A DNA stretch of 64,000 bases, taken from Flavobacterium pokkalii. GTDB taxonomy: Bacteria; Bacteroidota; Bacteroidia; Flavobacteriales; Flavobacteriaceae. The stretch is from positions 62,001-126,000 of the forward strand of contig NZ_NASZ01000005.1 in assembly GCF_014596575.1 (NCBI RefSeq), given 5' to 3'. Positions 44,810 to 53,972 of the stretch are shown piece after piece (the first letter of the stretch is position 1; each line of letters opens with the position of its first letter). The notes under the pieces were generated by a model. The model saw only the letters and a program-made list of their open reading frames with translations. It ran no database searches and was not told where the DNA came from. Both the position numbers and the translations under genes were made by a program.

Positions 44810-45199
44810 TTATTGCTTTTTATTGGATTCGGCAGTCCATTTTTGATAGCCGCCCTCCAGATTGTAGATTTTTTTAAACCCCATTTCTGCTAGTTTTTCC
44901 GAGGCTTTTAAACTTCGTTTTCCGCTTCGGCAATAGATATAAACGGCTTTGTTTTTGTTGAGTTTTTCGGCATCCTGTACAAAATGATCTCCCAGCCAGT
45001 CAATGTTTAAGGCTTTTTCAAGATGTCCCTGATTGAATTCTTCCGGAGTACGCACATCCAGAATTTGTGGCTTTTGAGTGGTTTTTATTTCTTTTGCGAA
45101 AGCGGGAACTTCAACAGTTTTAATATTTTTGGAAGTTTGTGCGTTGCAGGAAAGGAGCATTGATATAAGGCAAAATGTAAGTATGGATTTAAGTTTCAT
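44810..45199 (-). CDS. Rhodanese-like lipoprotein
   Basis: A 129-residue predicted lipoprotein (MKLKSILTFCLISMLLSC, lipobox Cys18) carrying one rhodanese domain: ILDVRTPEEFNQGHLEKALNI and active-site Cys90 in IYCRSGKRS. It probably handles sulfane sulfur or cysteine redox chemistry in the envelope. First gene of a short operon, 18 bases before the DUF2461 gene. Confidence 0.92.
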   Translation of the reverse strand: MKLKSILTFCLISMLLSCNAQTSKNIKTVEVPAFAKEIKTTQKPQILDVRTPEEFNQGHLEKALNIDWLGDHFVQDAEKLNKNKAVYIYCRSGKRSLKASEKLAEMGFKKIYNLEGGYQKWTAESNKKQ

Positions 45200-45382
45200 A
45201 ATATTTGTTTTAAATTAAAACGATGGTACTAAGTTAAGTTTTTTATTTGTTTTCTTTACTGCACTTTGCGTTGAAAAAGTTAACCACAAATTACACGGAT
45301 TTACACAAATTTTATTTTTTATTTGTGAAATAACTTAAAATGAACTTTTACTTTATTTATAGAACTTTGCAGAAAACTTGGT

Positions 45383-45402
45383 ATCCCGATAGCTATAGGG
45401 AT
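45383..45402. repeat. Dispersed palindrome ATCCCGATAGCTATAGGGAT
   Basis: Imperfect 20-bp palindrome just past the recF stop; same family as 41785-41802 and 48336-48353. Confidence 0.75.
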
Positions 45403-45420
45403 TGTGTTTAAAAACTAAAA

Positions 45421-46500
45421 TCACAAATTAAAAATCTTATAAGATTGATGTGTCGATTTTACGATGGCTTCTGTGCGCTCCGGATGCGTATCTGAAATAA
45501 AAAGTTGTCCAAAAGTATCTGAATTCACCATTTCTACAATTTTAGCTACGCGCGTTTCGTCCAGTTTGTCAAAAATATCATCAAATAACAAGATGGGTTT
45601 TACACCGCTTTGTTTCTTCAGGAATTCAAATTGGGCAAGTTTCAAGGCAATCAAAAATGATTTTTGCTGACCTTGCGAACCAAATTTTTTAATAGGATGA
45701 TTGTCGATTTCAAAAGATAAATCGTCTTTATGAATTCCGGTGCTGGTGTAATGCAATGCCCGGTCTTTGTTGATGTTTTTCTGTAAAAGTGTCAGTAAAT
45801 CATTTTCAAACAAATGACTTTCGTAAACTAATTGTACGGATTCTTCCGAACCGGTAATCGCATGATGGTGTTTACTGAAAATCGGAATAAATTCGGCAAT
45901 GAATGCTTTTCTTTTTTCAAAAATGTATTGTCCGAATTCGTTTAATTGTTCATTATATATAGATAAGGTGTCGTTGTCAAAAACATGATTCAATGCAAAA
46001 TATTTCAACAAAGCATTGCGCTGACTCATTACTTTTTGGTACTGAATAAGTTGTTGTAAATAATAAGAATCCAGTTGCGAAATGATACTGTCTATGAATT
46101 TTCGGCGGGTTTCGCTGCCTTCAATAATCAAATCCCTGTCGGCGGGCGATATAATCACCAGCGGAATAAAGCCAATGTGATCCGAAAATTTATCGTAAGC
46201 TTTGCCGTTGCGTTTCAGGACTTTTTTTTGCCCTTTTTTCAGGCTGCAAACCAATTGCTCGGTTCGGTCGTTTTTGATAAATTCGGCATCAATTACAAAA
46301 AAATCTTCTCCGTGGCGGATGTTTTGAACCGCAAGCGGATTGAAGTAGCTTTTTCCATAAGACAGATGGTAAATAGCATCGAGAACATTGGTTTTTCCAA
46401 TGCCGTTTTTGCCTACAAAACAGATTATTTTACCGTCAAATTCGAAGCTGGCTTCTGTGAAATTTTTATAATTGAATAACGAAATTTTTTTTAAATACAT
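45421..46500 (-). CDS. recF: DNA replication and repair protein RecF
   Basis: An SMC-like ATPase that loads RecA on gapped DNA. 359 residues from the ATG at 46500 ([14 protein letters not shown]). An in-frame upstream Met (46563) adds 21 non-homologous residues and is rejected. Walker A is GKNGIGKTN (30-38), the signature region [20 protein letters not shown], and Walker [14 protein letters not shown]. Usual length. It stands alone, not next to dnaN or gyrB. Confidence 0.95.
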   Translation of the reverse strand: MYLKKISLFNYKNFTEASFEFDGKIICFVGKNGIGKTNVLDAIYHLSYGKSYFNPLAVQNIRHGEDFFVIDAEFIKNDRTEQLVCSLKKGQKKVLKRNGKAYDKFSDHIGFIPLVIISPADRDLIIEGSETRRKFIDSIISQLDSYYLQQLIQYQKVMSQRNALLKYFALNHVFDNDTLSIYNEQLNEFGQYIFEKRKAFIAEFIPIFSKHHHAITGSEESVQLVYESHLFENDLLTLLQKNINKDRALHYTSTGIHKDDLSFEIDNHPIKKFGSQGQQKSFLIALKLAQFEFLKKQSGVKPILLFDDIFDKLDETRVAKIVEMVNSDTFGQLFISDTHPERTEAIVKSTHQSYKIFNL

Positions 46501-46690
46501 TGTTGTTTTTGCTGGTATTGAGGAATTTGCTGTTGTTGTAAAGGCTTTTAAACGAGGCTGCAAATTATTGAAAAATATCTAAATAACGGGTGTTTTAAGC
46601 GCTTTCAAAGTTAATTTTTTAAGTGCTGAACGGGAAGCCGATTTGCAGAAATAAAAATATTTTGGATTTAGGCATAAAATATGTGATTTT

Positions 46691-46722
46691 TTGCGTGAGT
46701 TTGAATAAAAATTTTATTTTTG
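46691..46722 (+). promoter_or_regulatory. Promoter of the TPR gene
   Basis: TTG (46691-46693), 21-base spacer, TATTTTTG (46715-46722), 23 bases before the ATG. Fits the flavobacterial housekeeping consensus. Confidence 0.7.
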
Positions 46723-46745
46723 CGGTTCACTAAATTAATTTTTAA

Positions 46746-47519
46746 ATGGCTACATATAATAAAAGAGGATATAAAGCACCAAAAGCGAAAGAAGTTAAAG
46801 AGCAAGTAGAGGAAGTTGTAATTGATGAAAAAAACAGTACAACGGCTGAGGTTTTTTCTAAATTAGACGAAACTGCTTCAAAAACGGAAGACTGGGTTGC
46901 TAAAAACCAAAAAGTTATTATTGGAGTTGTAGGAGCAATTGCTTTGTTTACTGTGGGCTATTTGGGATACCAAAAATTTATCGCAGAGCCTAAAGAAGAT
47001 GAAGCTGCCAGCGAAATGTTTGTAGCACAACAAAATTTCCAACAGGCAGTAGAAGGAGTAGCAAGTGATTCTTTGTATAAATTGTCATTAAACGGTTCGG
47101 AAGGTAAATTTGGTTTTATCAAAATTGCCGATGAATATTCAGGAACTGCAGCGGGTAATTTAGCGAATTATTATGCGGGTATTGCTTATTTGAACACTGG
47201 AAAATATACTGAAGCGATTGATTATTTAAGTAAATTCAAATCGGATGATGTTGTTTTGAGCGCTTTGGCTAAAGGAGCTATCGGGGATGCTTATTCTGAA
47301 AATAAACAACCAAAGGAAGCTTTAGAAAGTTATGTAAAAGCGGCTGAGTCTAATAAAAATGACTATACAACGCCACGTTTCTTGTTAAAAGCAGGAAAAA
47401 CGGCTTTGGAATTAGGAAACAAAGAAGAGGCTTTAAAATATTTTACTGATATTAAAGAAAACTACGAAAACGCTCCTGAAGCTGCTGCCGTGGAAGCTTT
47501 GATTGGTTTATCTCAATAA
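46746..47519 (+). CDS. Membrane-anchored tetratricopeptide repeat protein
   Basis: A 257-residue protein with an N-terminal charged tail, one membrane helix (KVIIGVVGAIALFTVGYLGY, about 58-78) and TPR units in the periplasm (AGNLANYYAGIAYLNTGKYTEAIDYL, AKGAIGDAYSENKQPKEALESYVKA, RFLLKAGKTALELGNKEEALKYF). The layout resembles YfgM, a SecYEG-associated chaperone helper; that role is inference. It has its own promoter and precedes ribH after a hairpin. Confidence 0.85.
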   Translation: MATYNKRGYKAPKAKEVKEQVEEVVIDEKNSTTAEVFSKLDETASKTEDWVAKNQKVIIGVVGAIALFTVGYLGYQKFIAEPKEDEAASEMFVAQQNFQQAVEGVASDSLYKLSLNGSEGKFGFIKIADEYSGTAAGNLANYYAGIAYLNTGKYTEAIDYLSKFKSDDVVLSALAKGAIGDAYSENKQPKEALESYVKAAESNKNDYTTPRFLLKAGKTALELGNKEEALKYFTDIKENYENAPEAAAVEALIGLSQ

Positions 47520-47538
47520 TAAAAGTTTAAGAATGATG

Positions 47539-47586
47539 AATTGGTGATTGCAAGTGCTTCAATGCTTGTAATCACCAATTTTTATT
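47539..47586 (+). terminator. Terminator between the TPR gene and ribH
   Basis: Stem AATTGGTGATT-CAAG / CTTG-AATCACCAATT with one mismatch and a T-run, 20 bases past the TPR stop. Confidence 0.82.
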
Positions 47587-47618
47587 TATAAATTCAAGGT
47601 TTTAAAAATATAATTGAT

Positions 47619-48194
47619 ATGGCAACGATTAATAAAAATTTATCGGAATATGATAAAAATGCACTTCCGAATGCTAAAGAATTTCGTTTTGGAATTGTAG
47701 TTTCGGAGTGGAATGAAACGATTACAGAAGGTTTGTACAGCGGAGCGGAAGCCGCTTTGTTGGACAATGAAGTTCCAGCTGAAAATATTATCCGTTGGAA
47801 TGTGCCGGGAAGTTTTGAGTTGATTTACGGTTCTAAAAAAATGTTGCAAACACAAAAAGTAGATGCGGTAATTGCCATTGGTTGTGTGATTCAGGGTGAA
47901 ACCAAGCATTTTGATTTTGTTTGCGAAGGCGTGACTCAGGGAATTAAAGATTTAAATGTGCAAACGGATATTCCGGTTATTTTTTGTGTATTAACTGATA
48001 ATACGATGCAGCAGTCTATTGAAAGAAGTGGTGGGATTCACGGAAACAAAGGGACTGAGGCGGCTATTGCGGCTATTAAAATGGCGTATATCCGTCAGCA
48101 GGCTACTTTAGCGCATGATTTTTCCAATCAAAATCTATTGACTTCCGGAGCAGCTCAGCTTGGAGAAGGTTCGCCTTTGGAATTAAAGGAGTAA
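47619..48194 (+). CDS. ribH: 6,7-dimethyl-8-ribityllumazine synthase
   Basis: Condenses ribulose-derived butanone phosphate with the ribitylamino-pyrimidine in the penultimate riboflavin step. 191 residues; residues 20-160 are the lumazine synthase core: FGIVVSEWNETITEGLYSGA, VPGSFELIYGSK, AIGCVIQGETKHFDFVC and the catalytic His in that block. The C-terminal 30 residues (RQQATLAHDFSNQ...) extend beyond the usual ~155. No other riboflavin gene or FMN riboswitch is near. Confidence 0.95.
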   Translation: MATINKNLSEYDKNALPNAKEFRFGIVVSEWNETITEGLYSGAEAALLDNEVPAENIIRWNVPGSFELIYGSKKMLQTQKVDAVIAIGCVIQGETKHFDFVCEGVTQGIKDLNVQTDIPVIFCVLTDNTMQQSIERSGGIHGNKGTEAAIAAIKMAYIRQQATLAHDFSNQNLLTSGAAQLGEGSPLELKE

Positions 48195-48214
48195 AAACTA
48201 AATAATTCAGAATG

Positions 48215-48254
48215 AAACCTATACTGTTTGTTGAAAATAGTATGGGTTTTTTTG
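48215..48254 (+). terminator. Terminator of ribH
   Basis: Stem AAACCTATACT / AGTATGGGTTT (one G-T pair) with a 13-base loop and T-run, 20 bases past the stop. Confidence 0.82.
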
Positions 48255-48335
48255 TTTTATTTATGATTGTGAAAGAGAGAAAACCCCATAGAATTTTATT
48301 AAATTTGCTGGGCTTAGTTGTCCCCTGAATACTAA

Positions 48336-48353
48336 TCCCGATAACTATCGGGA
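48336..48353. repeat. Dispersed palindrome TCCCGATAACTATCGGGA
   Basis: 18-bp palindrome with an 8-bp arm, 17 bases upstream of mutL; same family as 41785-41802 and 45383-45402. Confidence 0.78.
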
Positions 48354-48369
48354 CTGAAAAACTGAAAAA

Positions 48370-50259
48370 ATGTCGAGTATCATTCAATTACTTCCTGATC
48401 ATGTTGCTAATCAAATCGCCGCCGGAGAAGTGGTTCAAAGGCCGGCTTCGGTAGTTAAAGAATTACTTGAAAATGCGGTAGATGCGAATGCAACGGATAT
48501 CAAGCTGATTATAAAAGATGCCGGAAAATCACTCGTTCAGGTAATTGATAATGGAAAAGGGATGAGTGTTACCGACGCCCGATTGTGTTTTGAGCGTCAT
48601 GCGACTTCCAAAATCCGTCATGCTGAAGATTTATTTAGTTTGCATACTAAAGGATTTCGGGGTGAAGCTTTGGCTTCTATCGCTGCGATTGCTCATGTGG
48701 AAATGAAAACTAAGCAGGAGCAGGACGAATTAGGAACGCAAATTGTTATCGAAGGCAGTAAATTTGTTTCTCAGGAATCGGCAGTTTTACCACAGGGAAC
48801 TTCTTTTGCGATTAAAAATTTGTTTTTTAATATTCCCGCCCGACGCAATTTCCTGAAATCGGATACGGTGGAATACCGTCATGTTATTGACGAATTTCAA
48901 CGTGTGGCATTGGCACATCCTAATATTCATTTTACATTTTATCATAATGGAAGCGAAATGTATAATTTGCCCATTTCGACTTTAAGACAGCGTGTGGTAA
49001 ATGTTTTTTCGGGGAAAACCAATGAAAAGTTGGTTCCGGTTCAGGAAGAAACCGAAATTGTAACGATTCAGGGATTTGTCAGCAAACCTGAATTTGCTAA
49101 AAAGAGCAGGGGAGAACAGTTTTTTTTCGTCAATGATCGTTTTATTAAAAGCGGTTATTTGCATCATGCTGTGATGGCGGCGTATGACGGAATCCTGAAA
49201 GATGGCGCACAACCGAGTTATTTCCTGTATTTGACGGTTCCGGCCAATTCGATTGATATCAATATTCACCCTACGAAAACCGAAATTAAATTTGACGACG
49301 AAAGCGCTTTGTATGCGATTTTAAGAGCTTCCATCAAGCACAGTTTAGGACAGTTTAATATTGCGCCGGTTTTGGATTTTGAACGAGATGCTAATTTGGA
49401 TACGCCTTATCATTACAAAGATTTGGAAGGAATAACGCCTACTATTCAGGTGGATCGTTCTTTTAATCCTTTTTCGGATGATAAAGAAACCAAGTCTTAC
49501 AGTTCATCCGGTTCAGGTTCAGCTTCGTCATATTCTGGTTCGTCATACAAAAAACCGGCTGCTACAGCTAATTGGGAAAGTTTGTATGTAGGTTTGAAAC
49601 AAGAACCAGATTTGGCAATAGAAAGTGCCGAAATTTCTTTTGAAAGCGAAGAGGTTACAGCTTCTTTGTTCAATGATGAAGAAGTGGAACAAAGTGTTCA
49701 GAATGTTTACCAAATTCATAAAAAATACATTGTTTCGCCAATAAAATCAGGAATGGTTATTGTGGATCAGCAACGCGCGCATCAAAGGGTTTTATATGAA
49801 CAATTTTTAACCAATATGACGGTGCATCAGGCATCGAGTCAGCAGTTGTTGTTTCCGTTAGAATTGTATTTTTCGGCTGGCGAAATGGAATTAATCGACG
49901 AATTAAAATTTTCGCTGATTAATACCGGATTTGTTTTTGAAGAAACCAATGCTAATCATGTGGTTATTTCCGGAATTCCGGTAAACGTAACCGAAAGTGA
50001 AGTTTCAATCGTATTGGAACAATTATTAAGTGATTTACAGGAAGGAATTCCTGAGAATAGTTTTAGTCAAAACGATTCTATTGCTAAGTCGATGGCAAAA
50101 AGTTTAGCAGTAAAAACAGGAACCAGTTTAACGATAAAAGAACAGGAGAATTTAGTAAACGGACTTTTTGCCTGTAAAGATCCAAATGTGTCTCCGTTTC
50201 AAAAACCAACTTTCATCACCATGCGTGTGGAAGATATAGATAAAAAATTTGCAATATGA
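48370..50259 (+). CDS. mutL: DNA mismatch repair endonuclease/ATPase MutL
   Basis: Links mismatch recognition by MutS to strand removal. 629 residues. GHKL ATPase motifs: ELLENAVDANATDI, QVIDNGKGM, TKGFRGEALASI and the later GTSFAIKNLFFNIPARRNFLK. A low-complexity Ser-rich linker (about 370-405) leads to the C-terminal dimerisation domain (about 440-625). First of a four-gene run with two rhomboid proteases and an EEP nuclease; the stop overlaps the next start by 4 bases. Confidence 0.96.
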   Translation: MSSIIQLLPDHVANQIAAGEVVQRPASVVKELLENAVDANATDIKLIIKDAGKSLVQVIDNGKGMSVTDARLCFERHATSKIRHAEDLFSLHTKGFRGEALASIAAIAHVEMKTKQEQDELGTQIVIEGSKFVSQESAVLPQGTSFAIKNLFFNIPARRNFLKSDTVEYRHVIDEFQRVALAHPNIHFTFYHNGSEMYNLPISTLRQRVVNVFSGKTNEKLVPVQEETEIVTIQGFVSKPEFAKKSRGEQFFFVNDRFIKSGYLHHAVMAAYDGILKDGAQPSYFLYLTVPANSIDINIHPTKTEIKFDDESALYAILRASIKHSLGQFNIAPVLDFERDANLDTPYHYKDLEGITPTIQVDRSFNPFSDDKETKSYSSSGSGSASSYSGSSYKKPAATANWESLYVGLKQEPDLAIESAEISFESEEVTASLFNDEEVEQSVQNVYQIHKKYIVSPIKSGMVIVDQQRAHQRVLYEQFLTNMTVHQASSQQLLFPLELYFSAGEMELIDELKFSLINTGFVFEETNANHVVISGIPVNVTESEVSIVLEQLLSDLQEGIPENSFSQNDSIAKSMAKSLAVKTGTSLTIKEQENLVNGLFACKDPNVSPFQKPTFITMRVEDIDKKFAI

Positions 50260-51008
50260 TGAATATAACGCCTATAGTCAAACAATTAATAATCATTAAC
50301 GTTCTGTTTTTTATTGGAACCTTATTTGTGGGAGATCCGGCTTACCAAATTCTGGCCATGTTTTTTCCTGAAAATAATGATTTTCATTTTTGGCAGCTTT
50401 TAACGCACATGTTTATGCACGGCGGATTTGCCCATATTGCTTTCAATATGTTTGCTTTGTATTCGTTTGGTTCTACCTTAGAGCATTTTTGGGGAAGTCA
50501 AAAGTTGTTGTTTTTTTACATTTCCTGTGGTTTAGGCGCTGTTTTGTTGCAAACCGGAGTTAATTATTATTATTTTAATGAAGCGGTTAACGTTTTAGGA
50601 GCTCATGGTTTTGAGAAAGCGGAGATTGTAAAAATATTGAACGAAGGCAAAATCAATACACAATGGGAATCGATATTAACAGCGACGCAATACCAACAGT
50701 TTTTAAGTTCTTTCCTGGGAACGATGGTGGGAGCTTCGGGAGCGATTTATGGGTTGTTAGTGGCTTTTGCGTTTATGTTTCCTAATGCCGAGTTGGGAAT
50801 TATGTTTATTCCGGTTCCGGTTAAAGCTAAATATTTTGTTCCGGTTTACATGCTGCTTTTTGATGGATTCTTCGGTATTTTTGGTAATTCATTGATGGGT
50901 ATAGATTCAGGAATTGCTCATTTTGCACACATTGGCGGTGCGATATCTGGTTTTTTGATTATGTGGTATTGGAAGAAAAATCAGTTTAATAACAACCGTT
51001 GGAACTAA
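50256..51008 (+). CDS. Rhomboid-family intramembrane serine protease
   Basis: A 250-residue polytopic membrane protease. The catalytic dyad is Ser161 in MVGASGAIYG and His225 in HFAHIGGAISG; the oxyanion helper HGGFAHIAFNMFALYSFG is also present. A soluble insert (about 105-150) interrupts helices 2 and 3. It cleaves membrane proteins within the bilayer; substrate unknown. Coupled to mutL by a 4-base overlap. Confidence 0.92.
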   Translation: MMNITPIVKQLIIINVLFFIGTLFVGDPAYQILAMFFPENNDFHFWQLLTHMFMHGGFAHIAFNMFALYSFGSTLEHFWGSQKLLFFYISCGLGAVLLQTGVNYYYFNEAVNVLGAHGFEKAEIVKILNEGKINTQWESILTATQYQQFLSSFLGTMVGASGAIYGLLVAFAFMFPNAELGIMFIPVPVKAKYFVPVYMLLFDGFFGIFGNSLMGIDSGIAHFAHIGGAISGFLIMWYWKKNQFNNNRWN

Positions 51009-51041
51009 AATTAAAGTAATAATCCTGATAAAGACGAATAA

Positions 51042-51914
51042 ATGAATATCCTGGACGATTTAAAAATGCAATACAAACTGGGAGGAATTGTTAATAAGCT
51101 AATTTATTGGAATGTAGCCTGTTTTTTGATTTCGTTTGTTTTGCCGGGAATATTGCGCATTTTTAATGTTAATTTGAATGTGTTGCAATATGTGAGTTTG
51201 TCGTCTAATCCGTCCGATTTATTGTGGAAACCCTGGTCGCTTATCAGTTATGCTTTTTTTCATTTTGATTTCTTTCATATTTTATTCAATATGCTGGTGC
51301 TGAATTTTGCAAGCCAGTTGTTTTTGACTTTTTTTACTCAAAAACAGTTTTTAGGCTTGTATTTATTGGCGGCTGTTTTTGGCGGAGCCGTTTTTATGGG
51401 GACGTATTATTTGATGAATATGGATGCTCCTATTGTTGGGGCTTCGGCTGCTATTATGGCTGTTTTGATGGCGGTAACTAGTTATCAGCCACTAATAGAA
51501 GTGCGTTTGTTGTTGATAGGAAGAGTGAAATTATGGCATATTACGGCGGTGTTGTTGATACTAGATTTGATGCAGCTTCGTTTAGAGAATATGGGAGGAC
51601 ATATTTCGCATTTGGCGGGAGCGTTATTTGGTTTTGTTTTTATCAAAGCCTTGCAAAAGGGAACTGATATGAGTTTAATTGTCACTAAGTTTATTAGTTT
51701 TTTTGCCAATGGTTTCAGAACAACACCTTCAACACCTTTCAAGAAAGTCCATAAAAATTATACAAAACCCGTTGAACAGCGTACCGCATCTAGAATTATT
51801 ACAAAAGATAAAACACAGCAACAGATTGATGAGATTTTAGATAAAATCAGTCAATCCGGTTATGATAGTTTAACAAAAGAGGAGAAGGATTTTTTATTCA
51901 AATCAGGTAAATAA
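51042..51914 (+). CDS. Second rhomboid-family protease with C-terminal tail domain
   Basis: A 290-residue paralogue of the preceding gene. Ser135 in IVGASAAIMAV and His190 in HISHLAGALFGF are kept, though Ala follows the Ser instead of the usual Gly. HFDFFHILFNMLVLNFAS supplies the loop His/Asn. The C-terminal tail (about 225-290) ends in a small helical unit (IDEILDKISQSGYDSLTKEE) seen on Bacteroidetes rhomboids. 33 bases after the first rhomboid, in one operon. Confidence 0.9.
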   Translation: MNILDDLKMQYKLGGIVNKLIYWNVACFLISFVLPGILRIFNVNLNVLQYVSLSSNPSDLLWKPWSLISYAFFHFDFFHILFNMLVLNFASQLFLTFFTQKQFLGLYLLAAVFGGAVFMGTYYLMNMDAPIVGASAAIMAVLMAVTSYQPLIEVRLLLIGRVKLWHITAVLLILDLMQLRLENMGGHISHLAGALFGFVFIKALQKGTDMSLIVTKFISFFANGFRTTPSTPFKKVHKNYTKPVEQRTASRIITKDKTQQQIDEILDKISQSGYDSLTKEEKDFLFKSGK

Positions 51915-51957
51915 TGGTTTGAAGTTTGTGGAGACTTTGGACATTTAATTAGACAAA

Positions 51958-53004
51958 ATGAAAAATCTTTCGTGGTTTAACAGAGTAATGTTTGTTTTAA
52001 ACAGTATTCTTATAGTCGTTACTTTTATCGCTTATGTGTTGCCATTTCTGGCGCCTAAAATCTTCCCTTTATTGTCGGTAGTGACTTTGTTTATGCCTTT
52101 GTTTTTTGTTTTAAACGGACTTTTTTTTGTGTATTGGGGAATACAACTCAAAAAAAGAATGATGATGTCTGGTTTGGTTCTTTTAATCGGAATCACTTTT
52201 ATCAATAAGTTTTATAAATTTTCAACTAAAGAATTTCCGGAGAGCGAAAAGGATTTTGTGGTGATGAGTTACAATGTTCGTTTGTTTAACTTGTTTAAAT
52301 GGCAGGACAAAACGGATATTCCGGAATCAATATTGCATTTTATCAACGAAAAAAATCCGGATATTGTATGCATTCAGGAGTATTCTAATTCGGCTCATGT
52401 GGATTTAAAAGTATATCCGCATCGTGCGATTTTTATGGAAGGGAATCAAATTAAAACCGGCCAGGCTGTTTTTTCTAAGTTTCCCATTATTGAAGAAGGT
52501 AAAATTTCTTTCCCGAATTCGACCAATAATGTAGTTTATGCTGATATCAAGAAAGGAAAAGATATTATCAGGGTTTATAATATGCAATTGCAATCCATCA
52601 AAATATCGCCGGATGTAAACGAGATTTCCGAAAATATTGATGTGATTAATAAGGAGAAATCTCAGATGATGTTCATGCGTATCAGCAGAGCTTTTAAACA
52701 ACAACAGCAACAGGCTGAAATTTTAAGGGACAATTTAAAAAACTGTCCGTATCCGGTTATAATTTGCGGAGACATGAATAACAGCGCTTTTTCGTATGTT
52801 TATCGCATTATTAAAGGAAGTTTGAAGGATGCTTTTGAAGAGACCGGAAAAGGTTTTGGTCAAACGTACAGATTTAAATATTATCCGGCCCGAATTGATT
52901 ATATTTTTGCTGACAGAAATATGCAGGTGAAAATGTTTGAAACCTTCCCTGATTTTGATAATTCGGATCATTTTCCAATTATGGCCAAATTAGCTTTAGA
53001 GTAG
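51958..53004 (+). CDS. Endonuclease/exonuclease/phosphatase-family protein, membrane-anchored
   Basis: A 348-residue protein with two to three N-terminal helices (about 10-88), then an EEP domain: VVMSYNVRLFNLFKW, DIVCIQEYSN, VIICGDMNNSAFSYVY and the catalytic SDHFPIMAKL at the end. The domain would face the cytoplasm or periplasm and hydrolyse phosphodiesters; substrate unknown. Last gene of the mutL-rhomboid-rhomboid run, 43 bases after the previous stop. Confidence 0.9.
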   Translation: MKNLSWFNRVMFVLNSILIVVTFIAYVLPFLAPKIFPLLSVVTLFMPLFFVLNGLFFVYWGIQLKKRMMMSGLVLLIGITFINKFYKFSTKEFPESEKDFVVMSYNVRLFNLFKWQDKTDIPESILHFINEKNPDIVCIQEYSNSAHVDLKVYPHRAIFMEGNQIKTGQAVFSKFPIIEEGKISFPNSTNNVVYADIKKGKDIIRVYNMQLQSIKISPDVNEISENIDVINKEKSQMMFMRISRAFKQQQQQAEILRDNLKNCPYPVIICGDMNNSAFSYVYRIIKGSLKDAFEETGKGFGQTYRFKYYPARIDYIFADRNMQVKMFETFPDFDNSDHFPIMAKLALE

Positions 53005-53032
53005 TTTCCTAACTACGGTTAACCAATTTTAA

Positions 53033-53063
53033 CCGCAAAGTTTTTTAGGTTTTCGCAAAGAAA
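53033..53063. repeat. Dispersed AACCGCAAAG-type repeat, partial copy
   Basis: AACCGCAAAG followed by TTCGCAAAG, related to the inverted repeat at 42966-43041. It lies past the EEP gene in a 267-base gap that holds no gene. Confidence 0.55.
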
Positions 53064-53271
53064 AAAATCAGTTTAATCCGTTAAAGCTGTGGCTAAAAAA
53101 CTAACCACATAAGTCATATAAGTTTTTAGTATTAGACAAACTATGGTTAAAGTCCATTTAAGTTGTTTTCATCAATGAAAAAGAAGGTAAATCTGTGTGA
53201 ATTTGTCCGATTTCTAAAATCAGTGTTCCAGATTTTTTACTTTTGAAGTTATCTTAAAAGCAGAAAAAAAA

Positions 53272-53895
53272 TTACACTAATAGTTTTTGAGATTTCAAAT
53301 AATCCACGGTAAATTTTCCTTCGTTGAAAAGCAAATCCAAAACGCTAAGGTTGTTTATGAAACCAAATTTATCATCAAAAACCTGAGTGTAGGATTCAAA
53401 AACGGAAGGGTCTTTTTTTCCATTAACCAAAAAACGATAGTCTAAAAATTTGTTAGAATCTACTTCGTGAAAGTATTCGTTAGTTGTTTCGAAGTCAAAT
53501 TTCATTCGCATACATTTCGAAATAATTTCTAAGGCTTCTAAATTCAAATCCATTAAAAACTGATGTTTTTTTTCGAAAAAAGGAATAAAATCATCTTCAA
53601 AATATTCAAAAAAAGGCGAGCTTCGGTAAGCGGCTTCTAAAGATTTGAAATGCTGTTTTTGCCAGTCAAAATCATTTTCTATCTGAATATCTTTTGTTTT
53701 TTGATGACTTGTTCGGGAATGTTTTATTGGAATATTTAGTAGTTGTACACCATTTGGACTATAAATGTACGTACGGTTTCTGTTTGTTTGTTTTTGAAAA
53801 TTATCTTCCATTTCAAATACAATACTTTCAGCCTGAACCATGGCTACAAAATGGCTGATTGACGGGAAATAGGAAGGATGTAATAGGGTTTTCAT
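53272..53895 (-). CDS. WbqC family protein
   Basis: A 207-residue protein matching WbqC: LHPSYFPSISHFVAMVQAES, the Asn/Arg-rich NRTYIYSPNGVQLLNIPIKH and AAYRSSPFFEYFEDDF. Some relatives sit in polysaccharide loci, but the activity is unclear. Last gene of the parA-to-wbqC minus-strand run, separated from lepB by a stem-loop. Confidence 0.9.
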   Translation of the reverse strand: MKTLLHPSYFPSISHFVAMVQAESIVFEMEDNFQKQTNRNRTYIYSPNGVQLLNIPIKHSRTSHQKTKDIQIENDFDWQKQHFKSLEAAYRSSPFFEYFEDDFIPFFEKKHQFLMDLNLEALEIISKCMRMKFDFETTNEYFHEVDSNKFLDYRFLVNGKKDPSVFESYTQVFDDKFGFINNLSVLDLLFNEGKFTVDYLKSQKLLV

Positions 53896-53913
53896 TTTAT
53901 TTTTTTGTTTAAT

Positions 53914-53954
53914 TGGTTAATCGTTTAATAGTGAAAATAGTAAACGATTAACCA
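53914..53954. other. Intercistronic stem-loop between lepB and wbqC
   Basis: Perfect 14-bp arms TGGTTAATCGTTTA / TAAACGATTAACCA around a 13-base loop, without a terminal T-run on the minus strand. It may modulate expression or protect an mRNA end; not a clear terminator. Confidence 0.7.
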
Positions 53955-53972
53955 GTTCAACGAATAAACGGT

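Noticed and set aside
46075..46479. 134-codon plus-strand frame inside recF
   Set aside because: Antisense to the conserved Walker A half of RecF.
47521..47618. FMN riboswitch upstream of ribH
   Set aside because: The gap is under 100 bases and consists of a simple terminator hairpin; no RFN element bases are recognisable.
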